Notes: generated by a model not told the origin, from the sequence alone. A DNA stretch of 64,000 nucleotides from UBA1422 sp963676385 (GCA_963676385.2 CAXXMM010000014.1:248001-312000), one strand, 5' to 3'; positions 1 to 9,572 are shown, numbered from the stretch's first letter. Translations and numbers: made by a program.

Positions 1-2
1 TT

Positions 3-290
3 GCATTTACAACAATATTAGGCTGGGACTATTATAGTGAACGATGTTTGGAATATTTGACCCATGGAAATCAAACCGCACTTATGGTTTTTCGTTGGTC
101 ATATATCCTGGCAGTATTAATCGGACCCTTTTTGACACTGGAGTTTGTATGGACGTTTGCGGACATCTTTAATGGATTAATGGCGTTCCCCAATCTTGTG
201 GCGCTGCTCACGTTAAGCGGTGTCATTGTGGCTGAAACTAAAAGCTATTTTAACAGATTGAATAGTGGCATGATTGGGGACAAACAATAA
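3..290 (+). CDS. AGCS-family sodium:alanine/glycine symporter, C-terminal part
   Basis: The frame is open from base 3, so the gene starts before the window; 95 C-terminal residues remain. The fragment opens with a TILGWDYYSERC stretch, which resembles the signature near the end of the AGCS (alanine/glycine:cation symporter) family. Two hydrophobic segments follow and then a short charged tail. The full protein would import alanine or glycine with Na+ across the cytoplasmic membrane. A hairpin terminator follows the stop. Substrate cannot be told from this fragment. Confidence 0.8.
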   Translation, partial: AFTTILGWDYYSERCLEYLTHGNQTALMVFRWSYILAVLIGPFLTLEFVWTFADIFNGLMAFPNLVALLTLSGVIVAETKSYFNRLNSGMIGDKQ

Positions 291-317
291 ATGGGAGAAT
301 AATTTAAAAAACAATGA

Positions 318-356
318 AAAATGAGGCAGGGATTTACATCCTTGTCTCATTTGTGT
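318..356 (+). terminator. Rho-independent terminator after the AGCS symporter
   Basis: AAATGAGGCAGG and CCTTGTCTCATTT pair as a stem of about 13 bp with two G-U pairs around a short loop, followed by a T-containing tail. It separates the symporter from nrdR. Confidence 0.6.
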
Positions 357-382
357 ATTATCCTTGTTTTTTCAAGTTCTTC

Positions 383-411
383 TTGTGGCGACACACAATA
401 TATAGTAAAAT
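383..411 (+). promoter_or_regulatory. nrdR promoter with embedded NrdR-box-like palindrome
   Basis: ACACAATATATAGTAA at 393-408 matches about 14 of 16 positions of the published NrdR box (acaCwATATaTwGtgt). A possible promoter, TTGTGG (383-388), 17 nt, TAAAAT (406-411), overlaps it. This suggests the downstream repressor gene is autoregulated. NrdR boxes normally occur in pairs and I see only one, so the call is moderate. Confidence 0.5.
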
Positions 412-459
412 ATGAGCCAAAGACAAATTCTGTAGTATGGTAGGGAGGGACGAAACACA

Positions 460-930
460 ATGAGATGCCCATTTTGTGAAAATGAAGACACCAAGGTGAT
501 TGACTCAAGACACACCGAGGAGGGTCATGCCATCCGCCGGCGCAGAGAATGCGAAAAATGTAACAAACGATTTACTACATATGAGAAGGTTGAAGAAGTC
601 ATATTGATGGTAATCAAAAAGGACGGTAGTCGAGAAACCTTTGACCGAAGCAAGGTAATGAATGGGATTATCAAGGCCTGTGAAAAGCGGCCGGTGCCCA
701 TCGCCGAAATTGAAAAAATTGTTGATGACATTGAACGTGGTCTGAATAATATGATGGAAAAAGAAGTTAAAAGCACGTTTATTGGCGAATTGATTATGGA
801 TCGGCTGAAAGACCTGGATGAGGTGGCTTATGTTCGGTTTGCATCTGTATACCGACAATTCACAGATATTAATACTTTTGTGAAAGAAATAGAAGGTCTA
901 TTGGGAAGAAAAAGAAAAGAGGGCAGATAG
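460..930 (+). CDS. nrdR: Transcriptional repressor NrdR
   Basis: 156 aa, the usual length. The N-terminal zinc ribbon has Cys3/Cys6 and Cys31/Cys34, with the characteristic arginine run (AIRRRREC) between the pairs. An ATP-cone domain fills roughly residues 50-140. NrdR senses (d)ATP and represses ribonucleotide reductase operons. The ATG follows a GGGAGG ribosome site. The gene is 2 nt from cmk, so it probably leads an nrdR-cmk-DUF1015 transcript. An NrdR-like box lies in its own promoter. No ribonucleotide reductase gene is in the window, so its targets are elsewhere. Confidence 0.95.
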   Translation: MRCPFCENEDTKVIDSRHTEEGHAIRRRRECEKCNKRFTTYEKVEEVILMVIKKDGSRETFDRSKVMNGIIKACEKRPVPIAEIEKIVDDIERGLNNMMEKEVKSTFIGELIMDRLKDLDEVAYVRFASVYRQFTDINTFVKEIEGLLGRKRKEGR

Positions 931-932
931 GG

Positions 933-1589
933 ATGAGCAATGCAATTCGGATTGCAATCGATGGACCTGGAGGGGCCGGCAAAAGCACCATCGCCAAGGC
1001 GATAGCAAAAACCCTTTGGATTGACTATATTGATACGGGAGCTATGTACCGTGCCGTAGGCTATAAAATCCATAGGGATGGGGTTGATATGTCCGATGAA
1101 AAATCACTGCAGCGCATGTTGGACCATACTGATATTGATTTTTCTGACGGAAACATCTATTTGGATGGAGAAATTGTGAATGATCAGATTCGAACCCCTC
1201 AAATATCCAGTATGGCATCTGCTTGCTCAGCATTGCCAGCGGTACGAAATAAATTAGTTGCACTACAACGGAAGATGGGTGAGGCGAAGAGCATTATCAT
1301 GGATGGACGAGATATTGGTACCAACGTTCTACCTAATGCCGAGTATAAGTTTTTTTTGACGGCTTCACCGGAGGAACGGGCCCAGAGACGGTATCTGGAA
1401 TTACTGGATAAAGATTCTACGGTGGACTATCAGACAGTGCTGAAAGATATTGAACGAAGAGACTACCAAGATAGTAACAGGGCATTAAACCCATTAAAAC
1501 AAGCCACGGATGCACAATTAGTGGATACAACCGGAATTTCCCTAATAGAATCCATTGAAATGATATTATCAATGATAAGAACGGAGTAA
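933..1589 (+). CDS. cmk: (d)CMP kinase
   Basis: 218 aa, typical for bacterial Cmk. The P-loop GPGGAGKST is at residues 11-19, followed by the DTGAMYRA substrate motif near residue 35 and a MDGRDIGT motif in the middle, all diagnostic for CMP kinase. It phosphorylates CMP and dCMP to the diphosphates in pyrimidine salvage and dNTP supply. It starts 2 nt after nrdR and ends 4 nt before the DUF1015 gene, so the three are probably co-transcribed. In many Clostridia cmk is followed by ispH/rpsA; that order is not seen here. Confidence 0.95.
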   Translation: MSNAIRIAIDGPGGAGKSTIAKAIAKTLWIDYIDTGAMYRAVGYKIHRDGVDMSDEKSLQRMLDHTDIDFSDGNIYLDGEIVNDQIRTPQISSMASACSALPAVRNKLVALQRKMGEAKSIIMDGRDIGTNVLPNAEYKFFLTASPEERAQRRYLELLDKDSTVDYQTVLKDIERRDYQDSNRALNPLKQATDAQLVDTTGISLIESIEMILSMIRTE

Positions 1590-1593
1590 AAAA

Positions 1594-2835
1594 ATGGCCA
1601 TTGTAAGACCTTTTAAAGCAATACGACCGAAACCTGAGTTGGCAGAGCAAGTGGTTTCCCTCCCCTACGATGTGATGAACCGAAAGGAAGCGGCGGCTAT
1701 GGCTGTAAATAATCCAATCAGTTTCTTGCATATCTGTAGGTCGGAGATTGATTTGCCTGAAGAAGACAATTCTTATGACGATTCGGTATACCAAAAGGCA
1801 AGAGAAAATTTGGACCGGTTTCTTGAGGAAGGCGTGCTTCTTCAAGAAGAGGAACCGACTTTTTATTTATACAAACAGACCATGGGGAAGAACATACAAA
1901 CTGGGATTGTGGGTTGCGTCTCAATTGATGAATACATGGATAACATTATAAAAAAACACGAACACACCAGAGAAGAAAAAGAATTGGACAGAATTCGACA
2001 TTTTGATGTTTGCAATGCAAATACTGAACCTGTATTTTTGACCATGCGCGGAGATGGAGAACTGAATCAATTAACGGGAGAGTATATTAAGACCCATCCC
2101 GCCGAATTTCAATTTACTTCAAAGGATGGGGTAGGACATAGCTTTTGGGTGGTTGCAGACTATCAGGTGCGAGATCAGATAACGACTATTTTTAAGAAGA
2201 TCCCCTCGTTGTATATAGCAGATGGGCACCATCGCAGCGCTTCGGCATGCAAAGTCGGATTGAAAAGACGTGAAGACCATGGAGATTATACGGGAGATGA
2301 GGAATTCAATTATTTCATGGCTGTCATCTTTCCTGATAAAGAACTTCATATTTATGACTATAATCGATTGGTGAAAGATTTAAATGGGTTATCGTCTCAG
2401 CAATTCCTTTCGGCAGTAAAAACCGCGGGATTTTCCGTAACGGAGCAAGAAAACGGCCCATATAGACCAGCCGCAAAACATACATTCGGTATGTATTTAG
2501 ACGGAAGATGGTATGAACTGATTGCATCTCCCGAAATAATAGCGAATCATCCCATTGATGGACTGGACGTTTCTGTTTTACAAAATCATTTACTGGCCCC
2601 GATTCTTGGCATTCAAAACCCAAGAACGGATAAGCGGATTGATTTTGTTGGTGGGATTCGAGGGTTGGAAGAGCTGGAGCGTCGTGTTTCAACGGACATG
2701 AGGGTTGCCTTCGCCCTATATCCTGTTACCATATCTGATTTACTATTAGTATCTGATTCGGGATTGGTAATGCCGCCTAAATCTACATGGTTTGAACCAA
2801 AATTGGGAAGTGGATTGTTTATACATAGACTATAA
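1594..2835 (+). CDS. DUF1015 family protein
   Basis: 413 aa, full length for the family. It starts with the typical MAIVRPFKAIRP and contains VVSLPYDVMN near residue 25 and ADGHHRSASA near residue 210, both family hallmarks. The ADGHHR motif suggests a catalytic or phosphate-binding site (PF06245-type proteins are broadly annotated as HpaII-like or SerC-associated), but no function is established that I can name. It is soluble with no signal peptide. It follows cmk by 4 nt and probably shares its transcript. Confidence 0.88.
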   Translation: MAIVRPFKAIRPKPELAEQVVSLPYDVMNRKEAAAMAVNNPISFLHICRSEIDLPEEDNSYDDSVYQKARENLDRFLEEGVLLQEEEPTFYLYKQTMGKNIQTGIVGCVSIDEYMDNIIKKHEHTREEKELDRIRHFDVCNANTEPVFLTMRGDGELNQLTGEYIKTHPAEFQFTSKDGVGHSFWVVADYQVRDQITTIFKKIPSLYIADGHHRSASACKVGLKRREDHGDYTGDEEFNYFMAVIFPDKELHIYDYNRLVKDLNGLSSQQFLSAVKTAGFSVTEQENGPYRPAAKHTFGMYLDGRWYELIASPEIIANHPIDGLDVSVLQNHLLAPILGIQNPRTDKRIDFVGGIRGLEELERRVSTDMRVAFALYPVTISDLLLVSDSGLVMPPKSTWFEPKLGSGLFIHRL

Positions 2836-2950
2836 TACGGCATTGTATCAATGTCGTAGTGGTGGTATAATATAATACGTCTTTTTGGATAGGTATATTG
2901 CCTTTTGGGAAAGGATTCCTGACACACGGGGGGGTGAAAGGAGACCTAAA

Positions 2951-3628
2951 ATGAACATTCATGAATTGCCTGAGATTGAGAGGCCGAGAGAAAAATTATC
3001 CCGGTTTGGGCAGGAGAACTTGACAAATTGTGAGCTGGTAGCATTACTGTTGGGCACCGGTTCAAAGGGGCAATCGGCTATAAGTCTGGCAGAAAATCTT
3101 TTGGCATTGGATCAAGATGGGTTATTACACCTTGCAGGTTGTTCTTTAGAAGAATTGGCTGCAGTACGTGGTATGGGATTGGCAAAGGCCAGTAAACTAT
3201 TAGCTGCAATGGAATTGGGCAAAAGAATAGCAACCACTCCCAGAGCGGATCGCACAAAAATTGAATCCACTGGGGATGTAGTACAGATTTTCATGGAGCA
3301 GATGCGGTATCACAAAAAAGAGTTTTTCAATGCACTGCTCTTAAATGCAAAAGGAGGCATTTTGGCCGTACAGACTGTGGCGGTAGGGGATCTATCATCC
3401 AGCATTGTACATCCAAGAGAGGCCTTTACCCAAGCCGTGAGAAGAAGTGCGGCAGCTGTTATTTTTATTCATAATCACCCAAGTGGTAACCCAAAGCCAA
3501 GCCCACAGGACATTGAAGTGACGCATCGACTTTGTGAGACTGGCAAAATTTTAGGAATTCATGTGTTGGATCACATCATCATTGGGGATGGGACCTACGT
3601 GAGTATGAAAGAAAAGAAAATCATATAA
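2951..3628 (+). CDS. radC: RadC family JAB-domain protein
   Basis: 225 aa from the ATG at 2951, which follows a strong GAAAGGAGA ribosome site; an in-frame start at 2885 has none. The N-terminal helix-hairpin-helix region (about residues 35-75) is followed by the JAB/MPN metalloprotease-like domain with HNHPSGNPKPSPQD (JAMM motif) near residue 175. The historical name DNA repair protein RadC is not well supported experimentally, and a DNA-linked metalloenzyme role is a family-level inference. It sits just upstream of mreB, the common radC-mreBCD order in Firmicutes. Confidence 0.93.
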   Translation: MNIHELPEIERPREKLSRFGQENLTNCELVALLLGTGSKGQSAISLAENLLALDQDGLLHLAGCSLEELAAVRGMGLAKASKLLAAMELGKRIATTPRADRTKIESTGDVVQIFMEQMRYHKKEFFNALLLNAKGGILAVQTVAVGDLSSSIVHPREAFTQAVRRSAAAVIFIHNHPSGNPKPSPQDIEVTHRLCETGKILGIHVLDHIIIGDGTYVSMKEKKII

Positions 3629-3663
3629 CATATAATAACAAATGAACATGGAGGAGAATAGTA

Positions 3664-4701
3664 GTGTTTAGTTTTTCAACAAGAGATATGGGCATCGACT
3701 TAGGTACGGCAAATACCTTGATTTTTATGAAGGAAAAAGGAATTATTTTGAATCAACCTTCTGTAATTGCTTATGACAAAAACCTTCGAGAGATCATTGC
3801 AGTGGGAGAACTGGCCAAAGATATGTTCGGCAAAACTCCCAAAAATATTGTAGTGGTCAAACCCTTGCAGGATGGCGTAATTTCGGATTTTGATATGACG
3901 GCTGAAATGTTGCAGCGATTTATTCGAAGAGCTTTGGGAGACAAAAAATCTTCTGGACTTCGTGTTGTCGTTGGTGTACCCAGCGGGGTGACTGAAGTTG
4001 AAAAGCGTGCGGTTGAAGAAGTAGTGCGGCAGATGGGCGCCAGAGAAGTATATATTTTGGATGAACCTACAGCTGCGGCCATCGGAGCTGATTTGGATAT
4101 TGACACATCTGAAGCCTGCATGGTAGTAGATATTGGTGGCGGAACCACAGATATTGCAATTCTCGCAATGGGGGGCATCGTGGTAAGCACATCCCTTCGG
4201 TATGCCGGAGAAAAATTTAATGATGCAGTAATTTCCTATATTCGGAAGAAAAAGGGAATGTTAATCGGAGAAAAAACAGCTGAACAGCTTAAGATTAATG
4301 TAGGCAGTGCTTTGATACAAGTGGATCAAAACAATAAAGAAATCATTCGCACCATGGATGCGAGAGGCCGGGATTTAATTTCCGGACTACCAAAGACATT
4401 TTCTGTTACCAACAAAGAAATGGAAGCCGCTTTGCACGAGTCCATGGAAATGATTGTAGATGCAGTTAAATCAACTGTGGAGAAAGCACCTCCTGAAATT
4501 GCGGCGGACATAGCAGAAAAAGGGTTGACCCTTACTGGCGGAGGCGGCATGATTGAAAACTTGGATGTTTTGATTGCTCAACGTACCGGGATGCGAGTAA
4601 CGAAGGCAGAAAATCCCTATGAGGCGGTGGCGTTGGGAACAGGAAAAAGTCTCGAAAATATTGAAAAGTTAAGGCGGTATGTTGCCAGCAAAAAACGATA
4701 G
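3664..4701 (+). CDS. mreB: Rod shape-determining protein MreB
   Basis: 345 aa with a GTG start behind a GGAGGAGAA ribosome site. Actin-fold signatures are visible: the phosphate-1 loop MGIDLGTANTL at residues 9-19, phosphate-2 VVDIGGGTTDIA around residue 157, and the adenosine loop LTGGGGMI near residue 292. MreB filaments under the membrane guide the RodA/PBP2 elongation machinery. mreC, mreD and PBP2 follow, with mreC starting 15 nt downstream, so this is a classical mre operon and implies a rod-shaped cell. Confidence 0.97.
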   Translation: MFSFSTRDMGIDLGTANTLIFMKEKGIILNQPSVIAYDKNLREIIAVGELAKDMFGKTPKNIVVVKPLQDGVISDFDMTAEMLQRFIRRALGDKKSSGLRVVVGVPSGVTEVEKRAVEEVVRQMGAREVYILDEPTAAAIGADLDIDTSEACMVVDIGGGTTDIAILAMGGIVVSTSLRYAGEKFNDAVISYIRKKKGMLIGEKTAEQLKINVGSALIQVDQNNKEIIRTMDARGRDLISGLPKTFSVTNKEMEAALHESMEMIVDAVKSTVEKAPPEIAADIAEKGLTLTGGGGMIENLDVLIAQRTGMRVTKAENPYEAVALGTGKSLENIEKLRRYVASKKR

Positions 4702-4716
4702 AGACTGGAGATACAG

Positions 4717-5535
4717 ATGAATTGGTTCAGACGTCATAAAATTTTTACTGCTACAGCAGGTGTTGTATTGTTGCTTTGCCTGTTTATTTTTGCTTCATTC
4801 ATGATGGGCGGCGGCTCAACGATTCTTGGAAAAGCGACACAAACCGTCATTACGGCAGTTGAAAAACCACTTTCCTCTCTGACGAATGGAATACGAGAGA
4901 CCTTTGTTGGCATTTTCCAATATAAAAAAGTAATGGAAGAAAATGAAGCGCTAAAAGAAGAAAACAATACGTTAACACAAGAGAATCTAGAGTTGACTTT
5001 GACCAAAGAAGAATTGGCCCAATTGAAGGACTTGTCAGATGCTTTTGATTTCAAAGCATTTCAGGGGCAGAAGGGTGCAGTGGCCGGACGAATTATTTCC
5101 TTGGATAATTCCAATCCATTCCAGACATTTTTAATTGATGTTGGATCAACAAAAGGAATTGAAAAAGATTGTATTGTTGTTGATGGGAGCGGTTTGGTTG
5201 GACGAATCAGAGAAGTTGGAAATGACTGGGCAAAGGTGGCATCTGTATTAGATGAAAACAATAATATTAGTTTCAAAGTGCTCAGAAGGGCCTCTGCGCA
5301 AGGAATTGTACACGGTGATGGAAATGGAAATCTGGAAGGATACGTATTGGATGGAGATGCGAAAATTGTTACAGGTGATGTTCTTGTCACTTCTGGTGTA
5401 GGATTATATCCTGAAGGGATTCGAATAGGAACGGTTACAAAAGTTTCGTTCAATAAAGATTTGCAGCTTAAAGAAATTAAAGTTTCCCCAACAGTGAAAT
5501 TTACCAGCCTTCAGAAGGTGGCGGTCTTCATATGA
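4717..5535 (+). CDS. mreC: Rod shape-determining protein MreC
   Basis: 272 aa. One N-terminal membrane segment (about residues 12-32) is followed by a coiled coil rich in Glu/Leu (about 65-105) and the extracytoplasmic beta-rich MreC domain, which includes a GSTKGIEKDCIVV segment. MreC bridges MreB/MreD and PBP2 on the outer face of the membrane. It lies between mreB and mreD and overlaps mreD by 4 nt, indicating translational coupling. Confidence 0.95.
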   Translation: MNWFRRHKIFTATAGVVLLLCLFIFASFMMGGGSTILGKATQTVITAVEKPLSSLTNGIRETFVGIFQYKKVMEENEALKEENNTLTQENLELTLTKEELAQLKDLSDAFDFKAFQGQKGAVAGRIISLDNSNPFQTFLIDVGSTKGIEKDCIVVDGSGLVGRIREVGNDWAKVASVLDENNNISFKVLRRASAQGIVHGDGNGNLEGYVLDGDAKIVTGDVLVTSGVGLYPEGIRIGTVTKVSFNKDLQLKEIKVSPTVKFTSLQKVAVFI

Positions 5536-6083
5536 GTTACAAAAAAGCAGCACTGATGTATGCCATTGCATTGATATTACAACTATCTTTATTAAATTTA
5601 TTGGCGTTAGACGCCATTACCCCTAATCTGGTATTGTGTCTGGCACTTTTTATCACCTATAAATACAATAATGGTATCCTGCCAGGGTTAGTTGGAATCC
5701 CTTTTGTGTTGATTCTTGATTCCATGGGAGGTCAGTATGTTGGCGTCGGAGGGCTTGTATTGTTTCTCCTTTGTCTATCTGTGGCATACTTTGGTAGAGA
5801 TTTGAACCGTGACAATCTCTGGACGCTATTGACAATTATTGCAGTTGGGACAGTGCTTTATTATGGTTTTTATTGGCTCATCATGATGATTCTTGGCAAC
5901 CCAACGCATATTATTAATGTTTTAAAATTTCTAATGTTTGAAATTCCTGTTAATTTAGTAGTTACTTTGGTGGCATCTTTTTGGTATCGACGTAAGCACA
6001 ATCACAACAAGAGTATCGACAATGGACTGGTAAACAAAAAAACAAAGAGCAAAAATAAAATGAATATTAGGTATACGCGATGA
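5532..6083 (+). CDS. mreD: Rod shape-determining protein MreD
   Basis: 183 aa, hydrophobic with about five predicted membrane helices and a basic Lys/Asn-rich C-terminal tail. The sequence is weakly conserved, as is usual for MreD; position between mreC and the PBP2 gene makes the call. Its start overlaps the mreC stop and its stop overlaps the PBP2 start by 4 nt. Confidence 0.9.
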   Translation: MSYKKAALMYAIALILQLSLLNLLALDAITPNLVLCLALFITYKYNNGILPGLVGIPFVLILDSMGGQYVGVGGLVLFLLCLSVAYFGRDLNRDNLWTLLTIIAVGTVLYYGFYWLIMMILGNPTHIINVLKFLMFEIPVNLVVTLVASFWYRRKHNHNKSIDNGLVNKKTKSKNKMNIRYTR

Positions 6084-8833
6084 ATTTTGATTTTACAACC
6101 CGATATAGTCGTACGCTGATTGTACTGTTAGCACTTTCCATACTTCTTGGGGGTAGGCTTTTTATGCTTACTGTTATTGAGGGAAAGACTTGGGATAAAA
6201 CATCGGAAAACATCAGCACAAGAGAAATACCAATTACTGCGCCTCGAGGAGAAATATATGACCGATATGGGAACTTAATTGCCGGAAACAAACAGATATT
6301 TACCGTCAAAATGAGTGCCGGAACATTGGAAGACAAAGAGTTAAATCAGGCCGTATCTCAGTTAATCAATATATTAGCGGATACCGGAGATTCTTTAGAA
6401 GATAATTTCCCCATCGTGATAAAAGATGGAAAATACGCTTTTACTTATGACAAAGAAATCCGAACCTGGTTGAAACAAAAAGGACTTCCTACAGATTATA
6501 CTGCAGAGGAAGCATTCAATGCACTACGGGTTAGTTTGGGCATTGACCCTGACCTTACCCGTTATGAAGCACAGCTGATTATGCAAAATACTTATAATGA
6601 ATATCCACCGATTTCAGTAACAACAATGAAATACAACAGTCAAGTGGATCGTGAGGAGTTCTTAAAAAGGTATAGTCTAAAAAAGAATGCAACCGCTAAA
6701 GAAGCATTTGTTGCCATTCGCAAAAAAATGAAGATTGATACAGCAGTGTCAGACGCCAAGGCAAGGCGTATCATGGTTGTACGAAATGAAATGGAACTAA
6801 TGGGTTATAGAAAATATTTGCCAGCTACAGTTGCCAAGGACGTTTCAGATAAAACCGTAATGATTATTGAAGAAATGAGCGAAAGTCTTCCCGGTGTAAC
6901 AGTAGAATCAGAAACCAGAAGATATTATCCCAGTGGAAGCACTGCGTCACATATTTTGGGGTATATGGGCAAAATATCTGATGACAGCAAAGAAGAATAT
7001 ATTGAAAATGGGTATGAATCCAATGCTATTATTGGACTGGCCGGCATTGAAGGGACCTTTGAATCTGTCCTGCATGGCACCAATGGGTACTATAAAGTTC
7101 AGGTTAATGCACAAGGGGAACGGGTCAAAGAAATTAGCCAGGTTGACCCGGTCAAAGGGAAAGATATATATCTTTCTATCGACTTGAGTCTTCAAAAGAC
7201 AGCGGAATCAGCACTGAAAAGGGGATTGAAATCCATTCGAACTGGGAGCACATTTAAAAGCAAATATGGGAATGTAACCCCCTCTAAAGTTGCCGCAAAT
7301 GCAGAAGTTGGTGCTGTAGTAGCCATTGAAGTAGATACAGGAGATGTACTGGCCATGGCCAGTTACCCGGATTACGATCCAAACTTATTTGCCAATGGGA
7401 TTTCCACTGTGGACTGGGATTCTCTCCAAACGAAAAACCCAAGAGATCCCCTTGCTCCGGCGCCTCTGTACAATGTGGCAACGAGAAGCGCGGTACAACC
7501 GGGTTCCACGTTTAAGATGGTCACAGCGACTGCAGGATTGGAAGCCGGATTGAACCCATATCAAAAATTGATGGATGGTGGATACATTAAATTGGGGGAT
7601 AAAACCTTTGGTTGCGTTCTTTGGAATTTATATCGCAGTACCCATGGTTATTTGGACATGGCAAGAGCCTTGGAAGTATCCTGCAATTATTACTTTTATG
7701 ATGTGGCAACCGGCAAAGACTGGTATACCGGTAAAAGTTTAGGATACAAGAAAAAAATCACCATTGATGATATTACGGAATATGCAAAAGAATATGGGCT
7801 TGGACTTTCAACTGGGATTGAAATTGCAGAAACGGTTGTGCCTGTCCCTTCAAAGGCGGGAAAGTTGGCAAATTTGCAAAGCAGTTTGCGTAATATTTTA
7901 TATGCGTCTTCCGAAGTGTACTTTACAAAAAAAGTAGTTGGAAATCCTGACTTGCTGAAGGAAACCATTGAAAAAATAGTGGGATGGATGGGAGAAGACA
8001 TTTCCCGAGATGAAATGATAAATGATCGATTGACCAACCTAGGCATCAAGAAGAACCAGATTGAGCCCTTGGCGGATTTATGTTTGTACACCTATTTTAA
8101 CCAAACAGATTGGTCTACGGCCGATGCATTGAATATTGCCATTGGGCAAGGTGAAAATGCTTATACTCCCTTACAAATGGCAAACTATGTTGCGACGATA
8201 GGAAATAAAGGTGTACGAAATCAGGTGAGCCTTATAAAGAGTATTGAGAACCAAGGAACATACACGAAAGATGATCCTGTTAAAGTTGAAGTATCCAGTG
8301 AGAAATATTTTGATCAAATCATTGAAGGAATGCGTTTGGCAGCTGTTGGATCGGAAGGAAGTTTATCAAAGTATTTCAAGGATTTCCCCATTGAGGTAGC
8401 GGCCAAAACCGGCACGGCTCAACGGGCAGGAACAATTAATCCTGTTTCTGAAGTTGCATACATCAAAGCACATTTATCTGCATTTGATAGTTCTTTGACC
8501 TGGAGTCAAGTCAAAAAAGAAATGAATCGGCTAATGAAAGAATATCCAGCAATTTACCTATCAAAAGATACAGCAGTTCGAAGAGCTGTTATAAACTTGA
8601 GTGATAAAAATTTGACATCAACTGATTTGAACCGTTACAAAGGCAAATATGATAATTTTGCCTGGGTGTTGGCGTTGGCGCCGGCGGATGACCCTAAAAT
8701 TGCCGTCGCAGTCTTGATTGTACAAGGTGCTACAGGACCAAATGCCGGTGCAATTGCAAGGGAAGTCATTGGTAAATATCTTCTTGACGATACGGATTAC
8801 ACTACAATTAACTTGGATTCCAAATTACAGTAG
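6080..8833 (+). CDS. mrdA: Class B penicillin-binding protein 2 (elongasome transpeptidase)
   Basis: 917 aa, longer than the roughly 600-700 aa of E. coli-type PBP2. An N-terminal membrane anchor lies at about residues 13-30, then a dimerisation/pedestal domain, then the transpeptidase with S476-TF-K479, S534-C-N536 and K776-TG778. Extra length lies between SCN and KTG (about residues 560-680) and after KTG (about 785-850). It cross-links peptidoglycan during sidewall growth with MreBCD and RodA. It overlaps mreD by 4 nt, and minD follows 10 nt downstream. Long PBP2 forms are known in Clostridia, so the insertions are probably lineage-specific. Confidence 0.93.
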   Translation: MNFDFTTRYSRTLIVLLALSILLGGRLFMLTVIEGKTWDKTSENISTREIPITAPRGEIYDRYGNLIAGNKQIFTVKMSAGTLEDKELNQAVSQLINILADTGDSLEDNFPIVIKDGKYAFTYDKEIRTWLKQKGLPTDYTAEEAFNALRVSLGIDPDLTRYEAQLIMQNTYNEYPPISVTTMKYNSQVDREEFLKRYSLKKNATAKEAFVAIRKKMKIDTAVSDAKARRIMVVRNEMELMGYRKYLPATVAKDVSDKTVMIIEEMSESLPGVTVESETRRYYPSGSTASHILGYMGKISDDSKEEYIENGYESNAIIGLAGIEGTFESVLHGTNGYYKVQVNAQGERVKEISQVDPVKGKDIYLSIDLSLQKTAESALKRGLKSIRTGSTFKSKYGNVTPSKVAANAEVGAVVAIEVDTGDVLAMASYPDYDPNLFANGISTVDWDSLQTKNPRDPLAPAPLYNVATRSAVQPGSTFKMVTATAGLEAGLNPYQKLMDGGYIKLGDKTFGCVLWNLYRSTHGYLDMARALEVSCNYYFYDVATGKDWYTGKSLGYKKKITIDDITEYAKEYGLGLSTGIEIAETVVPVPSKAGKLANLQSSLRNILYASSEVYFTKKVVGNPDLLKETIEKIVGWMGEDISRDEMINDRLTNLGIKKNQIEPLADLCLYTYFNQTDWSTADALNIAIGQGENAYTPLQMANYVATIGNKGVRNQVSLIKSIENQGTYTKDDPVKVEVSSEKYFDQIIEGMRLAAVGSEGSLSKYFKDFPIEVAAKTGTAQRAGTINPVSEVAYIKAHLSAFDSSLTWSQVKKEMNRLMKEYPAIYLSKDTAVRRAVINLSDKNLTSTDLNRYKGKYDNFAWVLALAPADDPKIAVAVLIVQGATGPNAGAIAREVIGKYLLDDTDYTTINLDSKLQ

Positions 8834-8843
8834 GAGGGAATAA

Positions 8844-9572
8844 ATGGGTCATGTCATTTTGGTAGCATCCGGAAAGGGTGGAACCGGAAAAACGTTTTTT
8901 GCGGCCAATATGGGTGCAACGCTTGCCATGGAAGGCAAAAAAATCGTTTTGGTAGATATGGATATGGGGCTTCGCAATTTGGATTTGTATATGGGGTTGG
9001 AAAGCCGTGTCGTGTATAATGTGATGGATGTGATTTCCGGTGTATGCAAAATCAAGCAGGCCCTTATTCGTGACAAACGTTTTACAGACTTGTATTTGAT
9101 GGCAGCCTCTCCCATGCGCGATGAACGAGATATTACGCCACTTCACATGCAGGTGCTTTGCGACAAACTGAGAGAAGAGTTTGATTATATTATTATTGAT
9201 GCACCAGCTGGCATTGGAGAAGGTTTGGAGGTCTCCGCCGCACCTGCAGATACGGCAGTTATTGTAACAGAACCGGATTTTGCATCCGTGCGCGATGCGG
9301 ATATTATTGATAAACTGCTTAATGAAATCGGAGTGCAACGTCGTTTCTGCGTATTAAACAAAGTGAACGCTGAATTGATGGCCATGGGTGCGGTTCCAGG
9401 CGTGTTGATGGTCGCAAAGGAACTTCGCGTAGAAATTGCAGGCATCATTCAATATGACACAAACATTCTCATCGCAAACAACAGAGGAATTCCTATTACA
9501 GTGAAACAAGATTCCTATATTTCCGAAAACATGAACAAAATTGTGGAACGGATACTAGAACCTAGAATGTAA
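8844..9572 (+). CDS. minD: MinD-like ATPase
   Basis: 242 aa. The deviant Walker A SGKGGTGKT lies at residues 9-17, followed by VLVDMDMGLRNLDLYMGLE and later IIIDAPAGIGEG, diagnostic for the MinD branch of ParA-like ATPases. MinD places the division septum with MinC. Two points are unusual: the minC that usually sits between the PBP2 gene and minD is absent (gap of only 10 nt), and the protein ends at KIVERILEPRM, without the longer amphipathic, Lys/Phe-rich membrane-targeting tail of canonical MinD. The 3' end overlaps convergent rodA by 11 nt. Confidence 0.85.
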   Translation: MGHVILVASGKGGTGKTFFAANMGATLAMEGKKIVLVDMDMGLRNLDLYMGLESRVVYNVMDVISGVCKIKQALIRDKRFTDLYLMAASPMRDERDITPLHMQVLCDKLREEFDYIIIDAPAGIGEGLEVSAAPADTAVIVTEPDFASVRDADIIDKLLNEIGVQRRFCVLNKVNAELMAMGAVPGVLMVAKELRVEIAGIIQYDTNILIANNRGIPITVKQDSYISENMNKIVERILEPRM

